Shown here piece after piece: positions 1 through 6,020 of a stretch of 14,329 bases of DNA. The position numbers and the translations under genes are program-made. Every line of letters begins with the position of its first letter. The first letter of the stretch is position 1. The notes beneath the pieces are model-generated. The model did no database searches. It was not told where the DNA came from and saw only the letters and a list, made by a program, of their open reading frames with translations. Source of the stretch: an uncultured bacterium (GTDB taxonomy: Bacteria; Bacillota; Limnochordia; DTU080; JAAYLA01); assembly GCA_937983075.1 (NCBI GenBank), contig CALKAQ010000142.1:1-14329 (forward strand). The letters are read 5' to 3'.

Positions 1-299
1 CCGCTAAAACGGCTTCCAATCGGCACAGGGGCGTCGAACACACCCTTCCGAATAGCAGGAGTTGCAGGCCTGCGATTAACGCCGCTTTCCGCTGTTCTAT
101 ACGTCAGAAACTCGCCGTCCGCCGTTCTGGCAAACGTAAGATTGAGAAACACGTCCAAATCAGCATATATTTGCGCCAATTCAACCGCCACGGGCGCAAG
201 AGTGTCATAAATAATACTGCCTTCCCGTTTGTCAACGTCGTTGGACACTCGGCCTAACATGCGTTGAAGGATTGCTTCATAAGTTTGATGTTCATACAC
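1..299 (-). CDS. xkdT: Baseplate J / gp6-like protein XkdT, N-terminal part
   Basis: This is a baseplate wedge component of the contractile tail, resembling PBSX XkdT and P2 gpJ. Only the first 99 codons are present; the gene runs off the left edge of the window. The start is a GTG at 299-297, seven bases after AGGAGGTG, and it overlaps the stop of the preceding gene by eight bases, which suggests translational coupling. The visible protein begins MYEHQTYEAILQRML and carries the family's early DKREGSIIYD and LNLTFA motifs, then RRPATPAIRKGVF. In this family the rest of the protein (usually over 300 residues) holds the baseplate J domain, which lies outside the window. Its position after an XkdS-like gene fits the PBSX order. 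Confidence 0.93.
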   Translation of the reverse strand, partial: MYEHQTYEAILQRMLGRVSNDVDKREGSIIYDTLAPVAVELAQIYADLDVFLNLTFARTADGEFLTYRTAESGVNRRPATPAIRKGVFDAPVPIGSRFS

Positions 300-693
300 C
301 TGTCGTCACCTCCTGGGTGAAGGATCCGAATGAAGACACGACTGTAAACCGCACGGTCGCGGCGTTCCCAGTCACATCAATCTGAAAGTCCGTTACATCC
401 TCAATTCTGTCGTCTTGTATCAGCGCCTCGGTGATGCGCCGCCGCAATTCCGAACGAATGAAAGCAGGATTGGCACCGATAAGCCCGTTCCACTCCATTC
501 CGTAGTCTGGGCTGTATATGAGATACCGAAACCGATCCGTCTGTAAGATTTTAAACACCACCTGTTTTACAGCTTCCAGCCCGTCAGTCATTCCAAAGAT
601 GCGGCCTTTTTCAAAATCCAACCTGTACGTTTTACTTGGTTGCTGAACTTCTTCCACCTGTGTGTTTTGAAGCGTTCCTCCTGTCGGTATCAT
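292..693 (-). CDS. xkdS: DUF2634 / gp25-like baseplate protein XkdS
   Basis: This 133-residue protein matches the XkdS/DUF2634 family, small baseplate wedge proteins related to T4 gp25 that help start sheath assembly. The gp25-like part runs from about residue 35 to the end, with the segments MTDGLEAVKQVVFKIL and YSPDYGMEW, then a basic helix rich in arginine (SELRRRITEALI), followed by beta-rich sequence. The ATG at 693 overlaps the previous stop (ATGA type) and has AAGGTGG upstream. Its own end overlaps the XkdT start. The product is expected in the baseplate next to XkdT. Assignment rests on family resemblance and gene order together. Confidence 0.93.
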   Translation of the reverse strand: MIPTGGTLQNTQVEEVQQPSKTYRLDFEKGRIFGMTDGLEAVKQVVFKILQTDRFRYLIYSPDYGMEWNGLIGANPAFIRSELRRRITEALIQDDRIEDVTDFQIDVTGNAATVRFTVVSSFGSFTQEVTTGV

Positions 694-1025
694 CCGCCCA
701 CCACCTTATCCAAGATCAAGTATTTCTGGCCGCCCTGGACCCGGAGCAGCACCACCCGGTCGCCGGCTTGCAACCCGGGACGGATGACGATCGGCTGCGT
801 TAGCGCCTCTCCTGTTGTTCCGTCGGGCGATGTGTGACTGTGACGCAGGTCGATCTCGAGCCGTGTAAGCGACTCTGGCACAATCAAAAAATCCGCGTCG
901 AGCGTGAACCTCTGATCGACGTTCACTTCAAGCGGATTTGTTTTGGTCACTTCGCCAAACAAGACGGCGACGGGATTTCCAGCTTCCATGGCCGAAAGTG
1001 CTGCTAGCTTGATCGCATTTAGCAT
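690..1025 (-). CDS. xkdR: DUF2577 family baseplate protein, XkdR-like
   Basis: This 111-residue protein matches the DUF2577 family (PBSX XkdR), which sits between hub and gp25-like genes in contractile-tail operons. Known members are thought to act at the central hub or spike. The N-terminal helix (MLNAIKLAALSAMEAGNPVA) is followed by beta-rich sequence with LFGEVTKTNPLEVNV and a C-terminal GDRVVLLRVQGGQKYLIL hairpin, as expected for a small beta-barrel (OB-like) fold. The charged middle region, around RHSHTSPDG, probably forms a loop. The ATG at 1025 starts one base after the hub stop codon and has AAGGTG seven bases upstream. The family call is secure; the exact structural role is inferred from context. 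Confidence 0.92.
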   Translation of the reverse strand: MLNAIKLAALSAMEAGNPVAVLFGEVTKTNPLEVNVDQRFTLDADFLIVPESLTRLEIDLRHSHTSPDGTTGEALTQPIVIRPGLQAGDRVVLLRVQGGQKYLILDKVVGG

Positions 1026-1026
1026 A

Positions 1027-1998
1027 TCAAATCACCTTCAGCGTCAGACTCATGGTATGGTCGGCGCCATCAAAACGATGCGTCACTTCGTCCACCATCA
1101 TCGGCTGGTTGATGCCAAGAGATTCGATAACGATTGGCAAGAACATTCCCGCACGAACCCGGATGTCACCGATGATGTTGGGAAGTTTAAGCGTGCGCCG
1201 CTCCCGATTATGGAGTTGCGCCAACTGCGTCAGCATTTCATGGATTTGTGCGGGGTTCATGTTTTCATCAACCGACTGATACAGCTGCAACACGCCCCAC
1301 TGGGCGATGTTGACGCTGTCCTGGGCTATATAGATTTCACGCTTGCCGGTCTCTTGATTATCCCTGTAAAGTTTGATCCGGTTGTATGTGTCCTGGTCGA
1401 TGTCGCGGCCATAGTCAAAATTGGTCATCAGGCTGCCGTCGCCGATGTAGAAGCCAGCCTGAAATCCGGTCACATCCCGCAACGAAAGCGCGCCAAAATC
1501 GTCGAAGAATACGAAAAATCGACCTGTGGCCGACATGGTAAGCGTGTTGGCCTTCTCGATGATGTCGAGCAGCGTCTGCCCGTCCTCGATCATGGACGGG
1601 ATGCGGTACCCAGTGTCGTCGATCCGGCCGGCCTTCAGGTTGAAATCTGCAGCGATCCGCCGGATGACGTCGCCGGTGGTTGCACCTTTGAAAATGTATG
1701 TGTCCTTGTTTAGCAGGTACCGGACCTGATCAAATGCTTTGATGCTGATCTCTGCGTCCTGATTTCGCTTCACGCTGAACACATACCCGTAAAACACATT
1801 AACGTCGTCTTTGCACACCCGAACGATATCGCCGTTGTTGATACTGAACGCCCTATCCTGGTAAATGCCGCTGCCGACGAGCGAGAATTCGATACTTGCC
1901 GGTCGGCCGACACGCGAGGTCGTCCATGTCAGATCTTTCGCGATCTCTGAAACATCCCAGACGCGACCATTTTTGTTATCAACGAGGATTTCAAGCAA
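1027..1998 (-). CDS. xkdQ: Baseplate hub protein XkdQ (gp27 / gpD-like)
   Basis: This 323-residue protein matches the XkdQ family, the central hub of the baseplate that connects the tail tube to the spike (functional analogue of T4 gp27 and P2 gpD). The N-terminal half has the beta-rich pattern of the family (MLEILVDNKNGRVWDVSEI, then DIVRVCKDD and FYGYVFSVKRN). The middle has the helix TTGDVIRRIAADFNL and GYRIPSMIEDGQTLLDII. The C-terminal end (MMVDEVTHRFDGADHTMSL) is also characteristic. The start is a TTG at 1998, eight bases after GGAGG, overlapping the end of the LysM gene by eight bases. No ATG is available at this position, so the TTG is preferred. Length is normal for the family. Confidence 0.94.
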   Translation of the reverse strand: MLEILVDNKNGRVWDVSEIAKDLTWTTSRVGRPASIEFSLVGSGIYQDRAFSINNGDIVRVCKDDVNVFYGYVFSVKRNQDAEISIKAFDQVRYLLNKDTYIFKGATTGDVIRRIAADFNLKAGRIDDTGYRIPSMIEDGQTLLDIIEKANTLTMSATGRFFVFFDDFGALSLRDVTGFQAGFYIGDGSLMTNFDYGRDIDQDTYNRIKLYRDNQETGKREIYIAQDSVNIAQWGVLQLYQSVDENMNPAQIHEMLTQLAQLHNRERRTLKLPNIIGDIRVRAGMFLPIVIESLGINQPMMVDEVTHRFDGADHTMSLTLKVI

Positions 1999-2710
1999 CG
2001 GTCCCGCCTCCCGTGGGCAGTTTCAATACCATTCCCACTGGTAATGATTTCAATTGCGCATCGCTGATCCCGTTCAGCCGCTGGATCTCACGCCACCGAC
2101 TACCGTCACCCAGCACCTTTTGTGCCACCTTCCAAAGATTGTCCCCAGTAACCAACGTGTACGTTCTGGGCGGCACGCGCTCATCTGGACGTTTCGGTTT
2201 CGTTTTTTGAATCGTTGTCGTTCCGCCAGTTTGTTGTGTCACCGGAACTCGTTGAGCAGCGTAGAACCGATATTCTTTGAGTTGAAGCGAGTACGAAATA
2301 TCGCCAGGACTTCCTGCAACCTCTTTCCATTCAAAGTTTTCAATGCTGGCGGCAATGTTGATTTCAGAAATTGTACGCCCCTCTGCATCGATATAGGCGT
2401 TACCGCCCACGTAAACAAATCTGATTGGTCGTTTGGATTCCCACCATTTCATGATATAGTTCACATAATCCATAGGCCGCAATACAATTTCCGCAGTAAT
2501 AAACGGATACCACTGTGCAGGAAATATACTTTCGATTGTGTATCCGGCCAATCCCCGGTCCTTGATCACGTTGATTTTCCCTAGCTTGGAAACATCATGC
2601 TCGGTTCCATCACCACGGATGGATGGGCCGATTTCGCGGGGAAGGATAGGAAGCTCAAAGCCTTCTTCCTGGTTGTTCCAGCTGAGCCATACGCCATAGC
2701 GATCAGCCAT
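1991..2710 (-). CDS. xkdP: LysM-containing tail protein XkdP
   Basis: This 239-residue protein matches XkdP, which lies between tape measure and hub in PBSX-type phages and is related to T4 gp53. The N-terminal 150 residues carry family features such as WLSWNNQEEGFELPILP and FPAQWYPF. A linker rich in T, Q, P and K follows (about 155-180). A single LysM domain covers about residues 182-235, with YTLVTGDNLWKVAQKVLGDG, the WREIQRLNGI segment and a final PVGMVLKLP. LysM binds peptidoglycan-type glycans or serves as an assembly module. The ATG at 2710 has TAGGTG five bases upstream. The upstream neighbour is a plus-strand gene, so this gene is either read through it or served by a local promoter. 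Confidence 0.94.
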   Translation of the reverse strand: MADRYGVWLSWNNQEEGFELPILPREIGPSIRGDGTEHDVSKLGKINVIKDRGLAGYTIESIFPAQWYPFITAEIVLRPMDYVNYIMKWWESKRPIRFVYVGGNAYIDAEGRTISEINIAASIENFEWKEVAGSPGDISYSLQLKEYRFYAAQRVPVTQQTGGTTTIQKTKPKRPDERVPPRTYTLVTGDNLWKVAQKVLGDGSRWREIQRLNGISDAQLKSLPVGMVLKLPTGGGTVA

Positions 2711-2732
2711 AATATCACCTACCCGGCAGGTA

Positions 2733-2761
2733 AATAAAACTTTCCTGCAGAATTTTGTAAA
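2733..2761 (-). promoter_or_regulatory. Possible sigma-A promoter before xkdP
   Basis: On the minus strand TTTACA (2761-2756) is followed after 17 bases by TTTATT (2738-2733), or after 16 bases by TTTTAT. This is five of six matches to the -35 and four of six to the -10. A start near 2727 would give a short leader before the xkdP ribosome binding site. It would let the baseplate genes be transcribed without crossing the antisense zinc-ribbon gene. The match is weak. Confidence 0.22.
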
Positions 2762-2764
2762 TGG

Positions 2765-3074
2765 CGGGGCGCGAAAAAGAAAGGCTTGGTGCTTATGCCC
2801 AAAATCGATCTTGAATCATTATTTGGTGGCGAGGAAATCGACATTGATTGCCCTCAATGTCAATCGAACTTCAAAGTCAAATTCGAAGAAATCATGAATG
2901 ATGGAAGCATCGTAAAATGTCCGCATTGCCAGGTAAACATTCAACTGAACCACGACGAGACGACAAAGAAAACTCTCTCAGACGCCGACAAGGCATTGAG
3001 AAAGTTTGATAAGACCCTGAAAAATTTAGAAAAAGCCTTCAAAAAATTCGGTAAATAACTAATCTCGCGCCCCG
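2765..3074. repeat. 10-base inverted repeat flanking the zinc-ribbon gene
   Basis: CGGGGCGCGA occurs at 2765-2774 and its exact reverse complement TCGCGCCCCG at 3065-3074, so the pair encloses the plus-strand zinc-ribbon gene almost exactly. The right copy is followed by a run of seven T at 3077-3083. A third copy of the motif lies on the minus strand at 5848-5857 inside the membrane-protein gene. Pairing of the two ends in the transcript could act as an unusually long-range terminator stem, or the repeats could mark the edges of an inserted cassette. Neither reading is proven. Confidence 0.45.
2795..3058 (+). CDS. Small zinc-ribbon protein (opposite-strand moron)
   Basis: This is the only gene on the plus strand. 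It encodes 87 residues. The N-terminal half holds a zinc ribbon with two CxxC knuckles, CPQC near residue 20 and CPHC near residue 43, which would bind one zinc ion. The C-terminal half (about 58-87) is a lysine-rich amphipathic helix, DADKALRKFDKTLKNLEKAF, likely a short coiled coil. The ATG at 2795 is chosen because AAAGG lies ten bases upstream; an in-frame TTG at 2786 is less likely. Opposite orientation, AT-rich sequence and position between tail genes are typical of a moron, a cargo gene expressed from its own signals. I see no convincing promoter upstream. A nucleic-acid-binding or regulatory role is only a guess. Confidence 0.85.
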   Translation: MPKIDLESLFGGEEIDIDCPQCQSNFKVKFEEIMNDGSIVKCPHCQVNIQLNHDETTKKTLSDADKALRKFDKTLKNLEKAFKKFGK

Positions 3075-3081
3075 TATTTTT

Positions 3082-3396
3082 TTATTCGACCAACCGTTTT
3101 AATTCATCAGTTGCTTCATTGATGGCAGTGACTATGCTGTCATCTATTTTTACGGTTCCGACGAAACGATTTTTCTCTTTTACTTCACAAACAATCTTTG
3201 TGGAAGCAGCGATTTCCTCCCTTAATCTTTTAGTGATGTTCTCGATGATGGTATCAATATCAAGATGTTTCTGATTATCACCTACTTGAACATTGACCGT
3301 CGGCGTGAGCTTTACGAGATCCTGAACATTTTTCATCTTTGCCAATTTCCTCAATGTTTTTATGTCATCAGGCGATATTCTAATCACTATTTCCAT
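3082..3396 (-). CDS. Small protein homologous to the tape measure C-terminus
   Basis: This encodes 104 residues of unknown function. Residues about 5-70 align without gaps to the last 66 residues of the adjacent tape measure protein. By hand I count 31 identities of 66, including the shared segments LTPTV and DIDTII/DVDTII. The remaining 35 residues (about 70-104) have no counterpart in the tape measure and read as beta-strand then helix (GTVKIDDSIVTAINEATDEL). The ATG at 3396 follows GGGAGGGG. Base composition is low (68/180 G+C at 3181-3360) against 101/180 in the homologous tape measure tail, so it is not a recent tandem copy. It could be a second tail-tip adaptor that binds the same partner, or a leftover of a recombination event. 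Confidence 0.85.
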   Translation of the reverse strand: MEIVIRISPDDIKTLRKLAKMKNVQDLVKLTPTVNVQVGDNQKHLDIDTIIENITKRLREEIAASTKIVCEVKEKNRFVGTVKIDDSIVTAINEATDELKRLVE

Positions 3397-3414
3397 TCCA
3401 ATCCCCTCCCGTTT

Positions 3415-5421
3415 TTATACTCCATACACCCCTTGCGCAGATGACGCGATCTGCTCAGTCAGTGCCGTTTCAATCCGCGCGATGATCGTATCGACATCAT
3501 AGCCGTTTTGGATCGGCCCCGTCGTCACCTGCACCGTCGGCGTCAGCGTCACGAAGTTCTGGATCGACTTCATTTCGGCCAGTTCGCGCATCAGTTTCAA
3601 GTCCTCGCTGGAAATGTCTACTGTATCTTCAATACGACCGACAGAATCAACTTTGTTGACTTTTTCAAGGTCTTCAAATTGTAGGTTTTTCAGATTATTA
3701 AGCGCACCGATCATGCTTTCTGTCATCGTATAGTCAACAGATTCACGTCTTCTTTGTTTTTCAGCTTCTGCCGCTTCTGCTTCAAGTCTTTTCGCTTGTC
3801 TTTTATCGATAAATTTTTGCAGTTCTCTTTCCCGTTCTTGTTCTTTTTCAAGCGCTTTTCTAAATGCTTCATTTCGTTTTGCTTCAACCGCTAACATAGC
3901 GGCGTCAGCAACGCGCTTGATACTAAATTCAGCTTGAAGCTCGTACGATGAACCTGTGATTTTATTTATCAAACTAAGAACCGTATTGATTCCCTTAATA
4001 ATTCCATTGATCACTGCATCATAAATATCTCCAACTTTTTCCGCCCACCATTGAAACGGCCTCATCATGAATTCAGCAAACGACCAAAAATAAGCCGGGA
4101 TTCTATGAAAAAAGTTCAAGATGTTGTGCCATGTGCGGACTAATGCGATTGCGAATTCGTCATTAGTTTTCCACAGCTTAATCAGCCAAATAATCAACCC
4201 AGCGATTAATGTAGCAATCCAAAAGAACGGATTTGCAAGTAGTGCGGCATTCAATCCAAGCCAGGCGGCGATATTCCCCATGATAACAAAGGTTAAAACG
4301 CCAAAAAGTCCTATCAAGAAATATAGAATAGGCTCAAGCATCGCATAATGTTCTGCTATCCATTGTGCTGACATAACCAAAAAATCCACAACCGGACCAA
4401 CCACATCGGGAATTTTTCTAACAACATCCGTTAGCCAGCGAACACCGTCAATTAGCTTGACAAAATGCTGTTCGGTGATCTCCGCACCAGCATTACGCCA
4501 AGCCGCTTTCAAAGAGTCAATTGCACCTTCCCATGTTCCTTTCAAGTTGATCATCATACCGCCCATTTTGGCGGTTTCCCCCGCTATACCGCTTGTGCCT
4601 TCTTGAATACCTGTCACCAGCGCGGCAATAGCAGTGTTTGCATCAATTGCACCAGCGCTAATTGCTTTGCGCATCTCTTCTGCTGAAACTCCGGCTTGAT
4701 TCGCTAAAATTTGCAATGCAGGAATACCATGCGCGGATAATCGATTGATTTCCTGCATAGATAGTCTTCCAGACGCTTGAATCGCACCGAAAGCATCAGC
4801 AATAGAATTTAAAGCAGCTGAACCTCCGCCTGTTGCTGCCGCCGCGTCACCGATAGATTTTAGAACAGGAATAACGTTTCTTGCATCCATACCAAACGCA
4901 ATAAGATTTCGAGCAGCAACGAGCAAATCAGGAAACTGAAAAGGCGTTGTCAAAGCAAACGAATACAAATCATCAATTATTTTTTTTGCCTTTTCAGCGC
5001 TCCCCAGCATCGTTGTAAATGCGATCTCGGAACTTTGTATTAGCGCATGAAAATTGATGCCCCTCTTGATCATATCACCAAGCAAACTGTTTGCCTGCCT
5101 CAATACAGAATACGCACCAAAAGCGACCAAAACGTTTTTTCCCAGTTCGGATATATTTTTCGAACCTCGTCTAACTTCTTGATTAAATTTTTCTTGTCGC
5201 CTTTTTGCATTCTCAATTTCCTGCGCTAATTTCTTTATAGACGCTTCCGCCTGTCGAATACTTTTTCTTGCCGCTTCGACAGACTTTGTATTGAACGATT
5301 TATTCATGCTTTTTTGCATGTCTTGCATTGCGGATAAAGTTAAATTGATTGAAGTTGCAACGTTTTTCATTACAGGCGTCATCGCGTCAAGCATTTTTAA
5401 TGTCGTAGTTACAGAAGCCAT
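3415..5421 (-). CDS. xkdO: Tail tape measure protein
   Basis: This 668-residue protein sets tail length and occupies the tube lumen. Residues 45-85 are a charged coiled coil. Residues about 95-300 form the tape measure domain, with FTTMLGSAEKAKKIIDDLY, LTTPFQFPDLL and GRLSMQEINRLSAHGIPALQ. Two hydrophobic segments follow at about 361-382 and 397-417, probably used in membrane penetration. A second charged coiled coil lies at 510-562, and a conserved tail domain at 601-666. At 668 residues it is short compared with many tape measures. The ATG at 5421 is preceded by AAGGCGGTG. The body is AT-rich, but the last 200 bases are much richer in G+C (101/180 at 3421-3600 against 68/180 at 3661-3840), which points to a recombination joint near 3620. 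The gene starts only about 30 bases after a terminator. Confidence 0.94.
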   Translation of the reverse strand: MASVTTTLKMLDAMTPVMKNVATSINLTLSAMQDMQKSMNKSFNTKSVEAARKSIRQAEASIKKLAQEIENAKRRQEKFNQEVRRGSKNISELGKNVLVAFGAYSVLRQANSLLGDMIKRGINFHALIQSSEIAFTTMLGSAEKAKKIIDDLYSFALTTPFQFPDLLVAARNLIAFGMDARNVIPVLKSIGDAAAATGGGSAALNSIADAFGAIQASGRLSMQEINRLSAHGIPALQILANQAGVSAEEMRKAISAGAIDANTAIAALVTGIQEGTSGIAGETAKMGGMMINLKGTWEGAIDSLKAAWRNAGAEITEQHFVKLIDGVRWLTDVVRKIPDVVGPVVDFLVMSAQWIAEHYAMLEPILYFLIGLFGVLTFVIMGNIAAWLGLNAALLANPFFWIATLIAGLIIWLIKLWKTNDEFAIALVRTWHNILNFFHRIPAYFWSFAEFMMRPFQWWAEKVGDIYDAVINGIIKGINTVLSLINKITGSSYELQAEFSIKRVADAAMLAVEAKRNEAFRKALEKEQERERELQKFIDKRQAKRLEAEAAEAEKQRRRESVDYTMTESMIGALNNLKNLQFEDLEKVNKVDSVGRIEDTVDISSEDLKLMRELAEMKSIQNFVTLTPTVQVTTGPIQNGYDVDTIIARIETALTEQIASSAQGVYGV

Positions 5422-5445
5422 ACTATTTCACCGCCTTCAGTGAAC

Positions 5446-5470
5446 AAAAAAACCGCCTAAAAAGGCGGTT
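5446..5470 (-). terminator. Strong intrinsic terminator between moron and tape measure gene
   Basis: On the minus strand AACCGCCT pairs perfectly with AGGCGGTT around a TTTT loop (5470 to 5451), and a run of T follows immediately. This is a textbook Rho-independent terminator after the membrane-protein gene. It lies inside the late operon, just before the tape measure gene, so late transcription must read through it, be antiterminated, or restart. Confidence 0.9.
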
Positions 5471-5485
5471 GGATTACTTGATCCG

Positions 5486-5956
5486 TTATTTTAGCGTAAA
5501 ACTTTCTGCTCCCTCATTTGTGTACACCGTGATCATATCCCCAGCTTTATAATATTCCGCTTTTGGGTGATAATCGGGTATTTTTCCATGTGTAATGTGC
5601 TGATCAGCGTCATATATAGAAACGTGCATTAGATTTTCTCCATATCGAGCATACAAGTCACGAACAATTTCTTTTGCTGTTTCCTTTGTCACTTCTTCAG
5701 TTTTCACATATATCGCTTTTTCATCTTCGGTTGTATGAAAAATTGTATATTGAGGTACATTTCTGTTTTCTTCTTGTGAATTCCCTATAACCGAATAAGC
5801 GATAAAAAGAAGAATAGCAGCAAAAAGAAATACATATGCTCCCATTTTCGCGCCCCGATAATCTTTATTTTCCTTTTTTCGCTTTTTAATCACACTAAGG
5901 CAAATTAAAAAGCAAATACATGTAATGAACCATAAGAATACAAGAAAATAATACAA
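5486..5956 (-). CDS. Two-pass membrane protein, probable moron
   Basis: This encodes 156 residues. It has two hydrophobic segments, about 2-23 and 39-58, joined by a very basic loop (KKRKKENK at about 24-31). By the positive-inside rule the loop is cytoplasmic and the C-terminal domain (60-156) lies outside the membrane. That domain has a VTKETAKEIVRDLYARYGEN helix and beta-rich flanks, resembling small extracellular domains of Bacillota lipoproteins; I do not recognise a named family. The start is a TTG at 5956, five bases after GGGAGGGGG. The gene is AT-rich, interrupts the usual chaperone-to-tape-measure order, and has its own terminator and a possible promoter. These are marks of a moron, perhaps acting in lysogenic conversion or superinfection exclusion, though the sequence does not show which. 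Confidence 0.82.
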   Translation of the reverse strand: MYYFLVFLWFITCICFLICLSVIKKRKKENKDYRGAKMGAYVFLFAAILLFIAYSVIGNSQEENRNVPQYTIFHTTEDEKAIYVKTEEVTKETAKEIVRDLYARYGENLMHVSIYDADQHITHGKIPDYHPKAEYYKAGDMITVYTNEGAESFTLK

Positions 5957-5990
5957 GAAATCCCCCTCCCTGCTGACAACATTTTATTTC

Positions 5991-5999
5991 ATTTTACCA
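5991..5999 (-). promoter_or_regulatory. Possible extended -10 promoter of the membrane-protein moron
   Basis: On the minus strand TGGTAAAAT (5999-5991) fits the extended -10 form TGnTATAAT with one mismatch in the hexamer. No good -35 is seen 17 bases upstream, which extended -10 promoters can tolerate. It lies about 35 bases before the TTG start and, with the terminator at 5446-5470, would make the moron a self-contained unit. Confidence 0.3.
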
Positions 6000-6020
6000 A
6001 AAAAGCGAGAATGGAGGGAT

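Noticed and set aside
943..1713. A 256-codon plus-strand open frame.
   Set aside because: It is fully antisense to the XkdR-like and hub genes, which have clear family matches, coupled starts and ribosome binding sites.
2054..2584. A 176-codon plus-strand open frame opposite the LysM gene.
   Set aside because: No ribosome binding site or domain, and it is antisense to a well-supported gene.
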